Origin: Takakia lepidozioides
Lineage: Eukaryota; Streptophyta; Takakiopsida; Takakiales; Takakiaceae
Reading direction: 5' to 3'
Assembly: GCA_030704615.1 (NCBI GenBank)
Contig: CM060734.1
Coordinates: 43,478,042-43,542,041 of the forward strand
DNA length: 64,000 nucleotides
Positions 10,116 through 20,197 of this stretch are shown piece by piece. The number at the start of each line of letters is the position of its first letter. Positions within the stretch are counted from its first letter, which is position 1. The notes below the pieces were generated by a model. That model saw only the letters and a list, made by a program, of their open reading frames with translations. It made no database searches and was not told the origin of the DNA. Position numbers and translations under genes: made by a program.

Positions 10116-12057
10116 GATAACAACCTCTTGGGCCTTATCCGCCCACCCTGACCGTGGCGTAGCCTCCACTTGCTCTGCCATAGCCACCTTGAGAACATCC
10201 TCTGGGGAAGAAACATTCTCAACCTCTTCAACAACATTGGCCACCTTGGCCTCCAACTGATCCTCAGTGTATGGCTCTCCCCACTTCTCATATTGTTGCT
10301 TGAGAGATCCAAGGACTCTCTCTTTCCGCATCTTATCCCACATCTGCCATGGGTATTTGCACCCCATGATCTTGTGCTCGCCCCCACTCACTACCTCAAC
10401 CGTCCCAGTTGGCAGAGGGGATACAATACCAAATGGGAGTGCAGAAGTAGCCACCACTGTCTGCAACCTCCGTTGCTCAGCCATGCACAAGCCAATGACC
10501 CATGTCAAGCAATTTATATCCATTGCTTGACCTAACACTTGTCGGCGTGATCCTCTGACAAAGCTGGCATAGCTGTAGTGTCCATGGCAAATCCCATTGT
10601 CTGCTCTTGTTCATCCACATTGGGCTCCACCAATTGTTGTAGCACACTGTCCCAAATCAACCCAGGACCATTGTCTTGAAAAGCATGAGACGAGGGAAAG
10701 CTCATAAGCGTATGCAAGGCTGCACGTGGCTACCCCAATCGATTTATCATTGCTAAAGGTGGACGGTCATCATGTCGCACTCTCTGTGGTTGCCTCCCTT
10801 GGTCCAAAATGCCCTCAACTGTGAGATTGGGTGGCCGTTGAATGGAATCGTATGCTCTCTTGAGCAGCTCTGGTGGTGCAAGATTGGTCCACCACAATCG
10901 AGGTCGATGCGCTCGTGATCCCACCGCTGCTGCATCCAATAGCATCGCCGATCCAATCCAAGACCGTACCTGATGCACACTAGCCATAACCCTGGCCCGA
11001 GAGTCCCCTATAAGAGGAACATTCTCCAAGATATAGGCTAGAGGTTGCACTTGCCTCGTCTGCAAGTCACGCAACACTCTCAACATCTCCCAAAACAAAT
11101 GCGATCGTGCATCATGGAAGCCATTCCCATGACTTGTGGGAGAGTGTCCTTGGCAAGGCCATCCAGCTATCACCAAGTCAATGGCAGCATGCTGGTCCAA
11201 ATCATCCGCCCCAACAAGGTAATGTCTGTTGGCAAGGCCTTTTGATACCCTTGAATTGTTGAGAGAGGCAACAACTCAGGATACCGGTGTGTGAGCAAGG
11301 CGATGTGGCGCATAGAAATACGCCAAGCTATCTCATCCTTCTCCACATACAAGTACTTGCGTACTTTAATCCCTGCTTGCAACACTCCTGCAAGCCCAGT
11401 GCTCATGCCTCTAAACAGGTCTAACAAACAAATCCCTGAGTCAGGTGGTTGCCAGGTAATGGGCACTCTGTCCAAATGAGCTAACTGAGGAGGTCCAGGT
11501 GATGTCACTGAACTCCCCTCACTCACCAATGGATAGGCCTCCTGCCATGCTTGGTACACACACTCGCATGCTACTTGATGCAAATTCCCAACTGTACCCC
11601 ACAATGAGTTATTCACAGGCACATGAGGAAGCAACTCAGCCTTGTATGCCAATTGTTTGTCCTCATCAGGTGGTGGCCTATCATCTGCATGGCTATTGCC
11701 CTCCACGAGCTCACCACCCCAAGCCACCACCCCTGAGAATGCAGCCAATGTGGGCATTATGTTCCTATGATCCACCGCTACATTCCCAATTAACCGCACT
11801 GGGAGCAGTGCACGTCGACCATCCCCTGACTGCCATTCCAGCCTGTAGGATATCGTTTCCTCCCAAAAGTCCAAAGTAAAGCCCATCGGGTATAACACAG
11901 CCCCACCAACAAACACATCATAAGATATCGCGTCCGTAACTTAGACTACTAGGTTCGTAACATAAACCTGCACCTGCATCCACCGCATGCACTCCTATGG
12001 TCTACTGGTCATCAACCCAGCCTCACCATAAGAGAAACAATGATGGTCTGACTCGTC
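10116..12057 (-). pseudogene. Retropepsin tail fused to C5-cytosine DNA methyltransferase and linker
   Basis: Retropepsin-like end: DAISYDVFVGGAVLYPMG (about 11930-11880). Methyltransferase motifs in order: I, LLDLFRGMSTGL (about 11430-11390); IV with catalytic cysteine, AGWPCQGHS (Cys codon 11153-11155); VI, ILENV (about 11025); VIII, RAHRPRLWW (about 10905); and a motif X-like LGQAMDINCLTW (about 10530-10495). It would transfer methyl groups from S-adenosylmethionine to C5 of cytosine. The frame is broken by one missing base in the CCCC run at 11209-11212, TAG at 10730-10732, a frame change near 10540, TAA at 11941 and TAG at 11995. A charged linker (10115-10450) leads to the UAG. C5-methyltransferases captured by retrotransposons are known from dinoflagellates and charophytes; this looks like such a case. 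Confidence 0.85.
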
Positions 12058-12640
12058 ATCACCCCAGCCTCACCACCGACAGCACGCTCTAGGATTGACC
12101 GGTGATCAAATCCGGACCAACCTCCTATGAAAACAAGTGCCCACACAAAGCTAACATGGCGCACAATCAAGCATGCAGGTGTGGAGGGGATCCAAATACA
12201 AGAAAATCAAGACAGCAACTCCCCCACACCAAAAACACTCCTCAGTGTCGCTCCTGCAATGACACCCCAGCCCAAACCGGACTGACTATTGCCTCCACCT
12301 ACAAGATTTTGGCCTACAGAGAGGGTGAAAGACTACAAGGAAGAGAGACTAAAGCAATTCCTAATCCCAGCATGCCCTCATCCCACTACCCTATCTCCAC
12401 ACTCTCTTGTTTGAACAATAGACAAGACTCCATTTCAAGGATCTCTCAAATAACTCTCGGCCAGGAGCCCTCAAGAATATGTCTCTCAAACGATCTCACT
12501 AAGGCTCCCAATCCTTGCACAATGGGACTCCGGAACAGTACACCAAGGCCCCAAGAGCCTACCAAAACTTTGCCCTCGAGGACCCCAAATAGTCCCTCAC
12601 ACAAGTCGCCAAAGACTCCTCAAGCTCGCCAAATATTGGC
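12058..12640. other. No gene recognised; upstream remnant of element A'
   Basis: About 580 bp without a convincing coding signal. A ~25-bp imperfect duplication (CATCA.CCCAGCCTCACCA) sits at 12009-12030 and 12056-12075. The gag expected for A' would lie here but I cannot see it. Confidence 0.4.
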
Positions 12641-12980
12641 CTCCAAGGACCCCAAATAGTCCTCCAAAGAACTCCAAATGGTCCTCCAAATGGTCCTCCA
12701 AGGACCCCAAACAGTCCTCCAAGGACTCCCAATGGTCCTCCAAATAGTCCTCCAAGGACCCCAAACAGTCCTCCAAAGACTCCCAATGGTCCTCCAAATA
12801 GTCCTCCAAGGACTCTTCCTATGTCACTGCGTTCCCAATGTGTTCCCAAGTTCCCAATAAGTTCCCAAAGTTCCCTAAGAATATTCCTGAGAATATGCCA
12901 TAGTATTCCCCCAGTATTCCCCTGGGCCTATACGTATTCCCCTTGTATTCCCCTTGGAATAGCCATTTCCCCCTGGCAAT
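12640..12980. repeat. Minisatellite: CCTCCAA-rich units followed by TTCCC-rich units
   Basis: 12640-12815 is built of ~18-bp units of the form CCAAANAGTCCTCCAAGGAC, with a ~54-bp higher period (CCCAATGGTCCTCCAAATAG recurs at 12727 and 12781). 12830-12980 continues with degenerate GTTCCCAA and TATTCCCC units. The Gly/Leu-rich open frame on the minus strand is a by-product. Confidence 0.8.
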
Positions 12981-13182
12981 AGCCATTTCCCTATACATGC
13001 TGGTTACTTCAATGCCAAAGCTTTCTCCCCATAAAACAGACTGGATACATTCACGGACCTCTGAAAAATTTAAGGAAGAACTAGCTATAACAACTAACCC
13101 CAGCACAAAGCCCCAGCACACAGCCCCAACACTGGTTCCCTCGGTGCTTGATCACCTCCCCTACTCTGCACACAAAGGTTTA

Positions 13183-13246
13183 CTATTTCATGAGCAGAAA
13201 CCATGAGCCATGAGCCATGAGCCGCATGAGCCGCATGAGCGGTGAG
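13183..13246 (+). repeat. Left inverted end of element 1
   Basis: CTATTTCATGAGC followed by at least five more CATGAG heptamer copies, some with CGG inserted (CCGCATGAGC). Further single copies in both orientations lie inward at about 13270, 13406 and 13427 (subterminal repeats). Confidence 0.75.
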
Positions 13247-14025
13247 CCGAAGTCTAAGATACGCGGATTTCATGAGCGGACTCCTCCAAATTTGGAAATG
13301 CGGCAGATTAAACAAGTATTAAAATAATAGTTTTTTATTTGACCTTGCCGTTTTTGGACGTTCCAGATCATGTAATGCGGCGAAGATATGTCGTCAGTAA
13401 CAAGTCCGCTCATGGTTTTTTAGATCCGCTCATGGAAATAAGTGACCGTGCAACGGGAAATCCAGTATACCACTGCAAAAGGACGTCGCATACTGGCCTG
13501 TATAGAGTATTCCGCGGTTTTACATGCCTTAACATTGGAATGAAGCTGACCCTTTTGCCGCGATTGAACCAATGGAGTCTGCACCAATACAGTCTGCAGT
13601 ACTTCACAATTCTGTCTTCTTCGGGTATTCGGCGGGAAAGGTTTGCAACTGAACTGGGAAATAAGGTGCCGCATTAGGGTTCGCACGTGCGAAATTTCGG
13701 AGCGGTTTGGTGTTGGCGAAGGCCGCCTCTACCAGTACCTACGACGATACTTGGAAATGCGGCGCCGCATTTCCTTGTCGGAGGTCGAATGAGGAAAGCA
13801 AGTTTTCGGAAAGCAGAAAAACATGAACCCTCCAACATACAAAAATACATGCACGTGGAAACAAGTGAACGATATAGTAATATCTTAGTTCGAGCAAAAC
13901 AGGTTACTGGTAGGCAAGACATATGTCGGACCTTTGTGTGGCCAGAGTCTGAGGTACTGGCAGCAGTACAGTTCTACTATCCGAAAAGGATGGGCGTACC
14001 ATTGTATGTGGACCGCAAGCCAAGC
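13247..14025. other. Left subterminal region of element 1
   Basis: No coding signal. It holds partial palindromes (ATGCGGC near 13297 and 13375, GTGCCGCAT at 13667) and one full palindrome at about 13754-13775. It may contain the 3' flank and terminator of the transposase gene. Confidence 0.5.
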
Positions 14026-17000
14026 TCACTGGTCCCCTGGATCCATATTCAGAAGAGTGTGAACCTCCTGGGGGCTCAACCCTGGTGCATGTATGAAGTG
14101 ATGAGTTGTGGAATTACAACGGAGTCTCTTTAGGTACACGTAGTACAAATGCTTGCAAGGGCAGTATGATGCCCCCTTGTTCACCATGATCTGGAAGTCG
14201 GTGCAATTGCAGGTGGGTAATTCTGAAATGGTGATGGTGTACACCTCATTGCGAACAGCTGAGCCCGCCGTGGCCATCTGATACACACGCCCAAATCCTG
14301 GTGGGGGCACTTCTGTCGAGCTCTGGATTGTACAGTTCATCCGAAGTGCATTCCCCATCCTTGTCTCGTTCACTTTTGAGGGAGGTCGCCGCCTCTTCGG
14401 TTTCCCCCAACGGTGTGTAGGATGCTTAGAGCTGTCGTGTCCCATTGTTCTTGCTCTCACAGGGGTCGGTGGTGGAGGCTGTGGAAGCGGAAATGGTTGT
14501 CTGGGGACGTCAGTGCGCTGCACCATCCGAAATCCTGCGGGGGTAAGGGCGTCGGTCTCAACCTGACTCAGATCGCAGCCTGGTTCCACCGGCCACACCG
14601 GGGGAGCCTCTGGCATTGTTTGTATGCCGTACTTGGGCTTTCCATACACGCAAGTCATAATGTCGTGCCTGCAGAACCAGAACTGGGTGGTTGTCGCCTC
14701 CGCAAACTTTGCATGGACAAATCTTCCTGTAAAAGTAGGAGCAGGGACAGCCCCATCTGGATTCCTCCTTATCATCTCTAAACAACGTTGCCGTGTATCC
14801 ACACGAATTGCGGAACACCTTCCTCGAAACGACGGCTTTGTGCGAGCAATTCTCCACTGTGATGCAGACACAGTCATCTCCACAATGGCTTGGCCATACT
14901 GCATAACAGCGGGCGGAATGTGGGGCAAGGGAGCGGTGGGAATTTGTTGCACGAAATCCCCGGTTGAAGGCGAAGGCGATCTGGAATTTCTTGGGCTTCC
15001 ACTGCTGGAAGACACATTGTGCGGCAACATGACGGGACCTCGAGGTGCTGTCCGAATGTTCCTGTCGGATCTCCAGGAATCCTCTTCGCACCCGGGTTCC
15101 TCTTCAATCCTCCGCCTGACAGGGCGAGTCCGGACGTCCCCCTCTAGGTGTTCACCTCTGCGGTGCAGAGGCGTCCCTTTGATCTTCTCTCGCAATGTTG
15201 TCGCCCATTTCACTGGATTCTTGGACCTCGAAGCTGTTCGTACCAACAATTCCTCCCTGTCCGGCCCAAAGCCCCATTGTTTGCCGCTCAGGAACTTGTA
15301 GTACGTGGCTTGCTGCATGATTGCTCTGTCGATGTCCTCCGTTGTGGCCGTGACTACGTCCACCAGATGTGCGGCAGAAGACGCTCGCTAGGAGGAGTGG
15401 ACCGATTCTGCCATATTCGTGTTCGGCATGTCCGTGTCGGAATCCAAGCACCGCTCCTAGAAGGACACAAACAATGGTGAGGGACCAATCGAAATGTCCG
15501 TAACAGAAAGACAAATGAACGAAATTGACAGCAGCCTACCTCCCGCATGTACTGTCCGAACTGTCGATACCAAAAATGCCACCACCCCAACCAGCTGTGC
15601 AATGCTCCCAGATTGGTTGTCTCCACTGCACCTGACGTGTTCCACCAAGCCTCGATGATAGCAAACTTAACCTCCGCGTCATCAAATGTGGGTGCATCCT
15701 TCCACGCCGTACAAAGGACACGGTGTTCAGCCTGGAATGAGCTAGCAACAAATTTGGTAGTGTAGTGGGATAGACTCTGCATCCAATGGAATCCACAGGA
15801 TCTCTCTTTCCCCTCCATTGGAACATTGGGGTCCTCACCGTACACACGCCGCACCGCTGCCCAGTTGGCCTGAGCGTTGTCTGCCATGAATCCCCTGAAA
15901 TTGGGCTCTGGCAATCCCGCCCTTGCCATCTGCTCGTTTATGCCCTCCCACAGATGCATCTCCGACTGTGTGTCCTCCCCTTTCATCTCGCAGATTGCAA
16001 TCGTCATGAGCCTCTTGGAGTGATAGTCATAAACATGCGCACCCATAGTCACCCACTGATGGTTTGTAATTCGCTTGATGTGATCAAACATCACCCAAGC
16101 ATTCGACAAGTTTCCAGTTGTCATGCGAGTGACCAAGTCGACTCCACTCCCAGGCCCACACGTCGACATTTTGAAAATGTAACAACGATCGGATTCGCTG
16201 CCTTGCCCTGGAAACCTGCTACCTTGGATGTAGTCATATCCAGTCATTCGTTTCACCTCCAGGATTGAGTACATGTCCGACCCCCTGCCGAACTCCTGCT
16301 TGCAAGATACGATGTGATTCCGCACATTCGGACTACAAACGTGCGAGACGGACTCCAAGAGGTCACGCATCTCGTCTTCGGTCAAGGGCTCTCGGTCGGA
16401 ACCATCTTCAGACATGATTTTGCCAAGAGCAATCTTGTGAGCTGCCTTCAGCTGAATCTGCTTTGGTCTGGCTCCGGGGCTCAATTTCACCTCCTCTTTT
16501 ATGATGTCGTGTGCTTCCTGCACAGCCTCACGCATGTTGCCTCTCGCCAAGGGGTGGCAGTGGACCCCAACGTGTATGCAAGCTCTAGTCAAGTCCGGGA
16601 GCAAATGGATAACGTAGTATTGCTTGGCTCTGCACATGGACATGCACGTCGGTGGTTCTTTGCAATGTGCACACTTGAAAGAACCCGCAGGAGCTTGGCT
16701 GGAGACAATGAATGGATGATGCGTTGTGCCAGTCCAATCCGTCTCGTTTCTCCGCCCTCCTTTGGAGAGAAAGTGGAAGCAGGTGGGATTGAGGCACCTC
16801 AGCTTCCCCGCACAGAGGACATATCGTACACGAACACCATCAGCAATTTTCGTGCTACTGGTCTTCGTCACACACCAGGGGTGTCCGTCATGCTTTCGAT
16901 CCATGTCTGTTAACATCCCGGAGGCTTTCTTTGACGAAGAAACAGGTGGAAACTCGAAGATGACATTGCCATCGACTTCGGGAGGCAGAAACGTTACCTT

Positions 17001-17633
17001 TCTGACTGGGAATTTGGCATAGTCGAGAGCAGCCAGCTCGGAGCGAGAACCATCGAGGTGATGTTGTCGTAGGAGCTGCACAATGGACCGGGTTGGAGTT
17101 ATGCTCGAGGGCACATACGTAGCACCTACAGAGACGTCCATGCCGGATTTGAACGACCGTGTGGAGGACATGGGTACCTCAATGCAATCATCTTCCTCGT
17201 CGGAAATGTCGAATACGTCCACACGAGAAGCTATGGAGGGTCTTGACGGTCCAGGTCGGGAATGATTATCGTTGCATACCTCTCTGTTGGCAGTGCCCGC
17301 CTCTCGGTTTCCGGACTCCTTTGTGGATGGTGTGGGCAGCGACTGATTCGGAAAGGGAATGGGCATTCCCACAGCTCGGTACAGGATGGTGTCTGACGGG
17401 GGAACGTGCCATTCGATTCCGCAACCTCCGTCGTTACCTAGCACGACAATGGTCTCGTCAACCTGTCCAGGAACATCCTTCCTTTCTTCTTCCAAATAAA
17501 CTGTGCCCGGTTTGAGCTTGAATTTGGAACAAAGGTAAGTTTCAGTCACTCTGCAAAGTCCTCCCTCGTTTGGGATCCAGGCTCTCCCAAGTTGCGGAGG
17601 ACAGCAAACTATAGCGTAGGAATTCGGAGCCAT
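14026..17633 (-). CDS. MULE-like transposase with SWIM zinc finger (two exons)
   Basis: I choose the ATG at 17631-17633. Exon 1 (17633-15540, 698 codons) joins exon 2 (15387-14026, 453 codons) in phase across a GT-AG intron (15388-15539), giving about 1151 aa. N-terminus: an acidic patch (ISDEEDDCIE, ~143-152), then a Cys/His-rich DNA-binding-like region (~274-365: CLNPTC, CAHC, HCHP). Core: MFDH (Asp517), MADNAQANW (Asp585) and CGFHW (~613-617), in the order of MULE-type DDE transposases (D, D, then CxxH); the catalytic Glu is not assigned. C-terminus: SWIM finger CNC...CPCKH close to the stop. It is transcribed away from the palindrome array and divergently from the methyltransferase gene. 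No internal stop apart from the intron, so it may be intact. It presumably binds and cuts the CATGAGC ends. Confidence 0.78.
15388..15539 (-). other. Intron of the transposase gene
   Basis: Donor GAG|GTAGGC and acceptor CTCCTCCTAG|CG on the minus strand; both flanking frames join in phase 0. A second possible acceptor (CCTTCTAG, ~15459) would run into the TAG at 15388-15390, so the distal one is preferred. Confidence 0.7.
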
Positions 17634-18055
17634 CGAACACCGCACGGAGTTGGCAAGTGCGAGGTTCAGTATAGCGACAGACCAAGGCTCACAGGCACCA
17701 TCTAAGTGGATCTGCGGAGTCCATCGACGATTGGAAGTCGCACATTGAAGTGGAAAGTATTGTTTCAAGCTACATGCATGAAGGTGGGAGGTTTGATTCC
17801 ATAGCCAGTGAGTATGACAATGATGGCCGATTCGGCGACGAAATAACATATCCTGACAGTTTCTCCTGAGGGTGGATCCAGCAGTATTCTCGGTGCAGAC
17901 AGGAACGTTCGCACTGACAAGTGCCAGGACTGCTGGTTAAAACGGTCAGACAACCAAGTTGTGCTCATCAAGACTGGCCGCAATTGTGTTGTTTCGGAAC
18001 AATGCAACCCATTGAGGTTCCAGATTTCCCGTCCCGAGTGATTCTTTCGATTGCT
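17634..18055. other. 5' flank of the transposase gene
   Basis: The minus-strand frame stays open to 17849, but nothing there resembles the family, so I treat it as leader. It merges into the palindrome satellite and probably holds one side of a divergent promoter. Confidence 0.4.
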
Positions 18056-19770
18056 GGTGGACGGAAATACGGCGCCGCATTTCCGTATTGCATCTTGGTC
18101 ATGCACCAGAGCGACGGAAATGCGGCACCGAGTTTCCGTCCGGGGGAAACCTTTATACTCTCCAGAACGGAAATGCGGTAACGCATTTCCATCCAGCAAG
18201 CACGGTATGTGAAGGTCGAACGGAAATGCGGTACCGCATTTCCGTTCTGATTGAGATTTATGAACAACGGGAACAGAAATGCGGCACCGCATTTCCGTCC
18301 GAGTCGCACTTTTCCGACATTTCAAACGGAAAAGCGGCGCCGCATTTCCATTTTGTATCTGATGCATGGAGCTGAGGGATTGAAATGCTGCAGCACATTT
18401 CCGTCCTTAAAATACATTCATACTCTCCAGAACGGAAATGCGGTAACGCATTTCCATCCAGCAAGCACGGTATGTGAAGGTCGAACGGAAATGCGGTACC
18501 GCATTTCAGTTCTGATTGAGATTTACGAACAACGGGAACAGAAATACGGCACCGCATTTCCGTCCGAGTCGCACTTTTCAACATTCCAAAACGGAAATGC
18601 GGCGCCGCATTTCCATTTTGTATCTGATGCATGGAGCCGAGTGCGATTCCGACAGCTTCATACAGCGCAATTCCGACCGCTTGAGCATTCATACTATCCA
18701 GAACGGAAATGCGGCAACGCATTTCCGTTCTGACTGAAAATCGTGAACCATCTGAACTAAAATGCGGCACCGTATTTCCATCCGAGTCGCACCTACCAAC
18801 ATTCCAGAACGGAAATGCGGTACCTCATTTCCGTTCTGACTGAAAATCGTGAACCGTCGGAACTGAAATGCGGCAACGCATTTCCATCCGAGTCGCACCT
18901 CCCAACATTCCAGAACGGAATGTATTAGATTCAAAAGGGAAATGCGGCACCCCATTTCCGTTCTGATGAAATATCCTGAAACCTCGGAACTGAAATGCGG
19001 TACCGCATTTCCGTCGGAGTCGCACCTTCCGACATTCCAAAACGGAAATGCGGCGCCGCATTTCCATTTTGTATGTGAGGCATGGAGCTGTGGAACGAAA
19101 ATGCGGCACGGCATTTCCGCCACGTCAGACGTTAATACTCTACAGAACGGAAATGCGGTACCGCATTTCCATTCTGACTGAAAATCGTGCGCAACGGGAA
19201 CTGAAATCCGGCACCGCATTTCCGTTCGAGTCGCACCTTCCGACATTCTAGAACGGAAATGCGGCGCCGCATTTCCGTTTTCTATATTGGGCCTGGAGCT
19301 GTGCTACGAAAATGTGTAGCCGCATTTCCATTCATGTGAGACCTTCAAACTTTCCGGACCGGAAATGCGGCACCGCATTTCTGTCCAGGTGAGACCTCTA
19401 TACTTTCCCGAACGGAAATGTGGCACGGCATTTCCATTCATCATCTAACGGATGTGAAGTGGGAACGGAAATGCGGTACCGCATTTCCGTTCACATTGAA
19501 AATCATGAACCACGGGAACTGAAATGTTGTGCCTCATTCCCGTCCCAATCGCACCTTTCGACATTCCAGAACGGAAATGCGGCGCCGCATTTCCCTTTTG
19601 AATCTCATACTTGGAGCTGTGGGATGGAAATGCGGCACCGTATTTCCGTTCAACAACTAAGGTATGTGAAGGTGGAACGGAAATGCGGTGCCGCATTTTC
19701 TTCCAACAAGTACGGATGTGTAGCTTCGTGATGGTACTTAACGGAAATGCGGCGCCGCATTCGCATTTTC
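18056..19770. repeat. Palindrome satellite array 1 (about 30 units, ~53-bp spacing)
   Basis: The unit is the palindrome GAAATGCGGCGCCGCATTTC (centre CG, TG, CA or TA) plus a ~30-bp spacer. Spacers fall into about five recurring types (for example GTCGCACCTTCCGACATTCC, TTGTATCTGATGCATGGAGC, CAAGCACGGTATGTGAAGG), giving a ~265-bp higher-order repeat: 18155-18360 is nearly repeated at 18421-18642. The array sits between the divergent transposase and methyltransferase genes. All reading frames through it are by-products. Confidence 0.92.
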
Positions 19771-20197
19771 GCTCCAACTGATCAGACGCTGGGACGGAAA
19801 TACCTTGAAATGTGAACACGTGGAGCAACGGAATTGCTGCACATGTCGGCACTCATCTGACTGAAGGGCATGAGGCGGCGCGGCCTGACCGTTCGTTAAT
19901 GATGTTTGTTTTTCGGACGGCAGGCGTACCCTCAACGATTCGAATTTCGTAATGACGCAAACTCCCCGAGGAGACACTTTCGTCCAACCCTTTCGAACCA
20001 AGTGGTGCATCACCGCCGTTTCATCTACTTTTGTCGTGTCTCCTCAGTCACCCCTCTCGCGCCCTTTCCATCTGCACTCTTTGGCCCTTTTCCCTCTCTC
20101 TGTTCTTCTTATGCTCGAACCTGAGAGGGGGGGAGTTCGTGCACCAGCCAGGAGACCTCGTCGCAAGCTCCGGAAATTATACTTCGGACGTAGGCCA
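19771..20197 (+). promoter_or_regulatory. Probable promoter and leader region of the ParB/methyltransferase gene
   Basis: The sequence between the satellite and the first exon becomes pyrimidine-rich (CTCTCGCGCCC, TTTCCCTCTCTCTG) at 20040-20105, as in many plant leaders. No clear TATA box is seen. An ATG at 20111 is in frame with the preferred start at 20198. Confidence 0.4.

Larger units (their letters stand above)
8565..12057 (-). mobile_element. Ty3/gypsy retrotransposon A' encoding a C5 DNA methyltransferase (internally deleted)
   Basis: Reading on the minus strand from about 12057: a retropepsin-like tail, a C5-cytosine methyltransferase, a linker, an in-frame UAG, the first ~70 codons of reverse transcriptase, a deletion, the integrase C-terminus with PHD finger, polypurine tract and 3' LTR. 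No 5' LTR, gag or complete protease was found; the element fades into minisatellite above 12.1 kb. It is a member of the family at 1-4096. The catalytic core of pol is missing, so this copy is non-autonomous. Confidence 0.88.

Noticed and set aside
11170-11916. Host-encoded DNA methyltransferase gene
   Set aside because: The domain is fused in order with a retropepsin tail and the pol of a repeated element, with no introns, so it belongs to the retrotransposon.
12559-12849. Gly/Leu-rich open frame on the minus strand
   Set aside because: It is a by-product of the 18-bp minisatellite and has no domain.
14624-15301. 225-codon plus-strand frame
   Set aside because: Antisense shadow of the transposase second exon.
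18056-19770. Many overlapping open frames on both strands (texts like NAAPHF, MRRRISV, GNAVPHF)
   Set aside because: They are translations of the palindrome satellite, equally open on both strands because the unit is self-complementary.
18056-19770. CRISPR-like look of regularly spaced palindromes
   Set aside because: Spacers recur and form higher-order repeats, no cas gene is near, and the context is a plant nuclear transposon.
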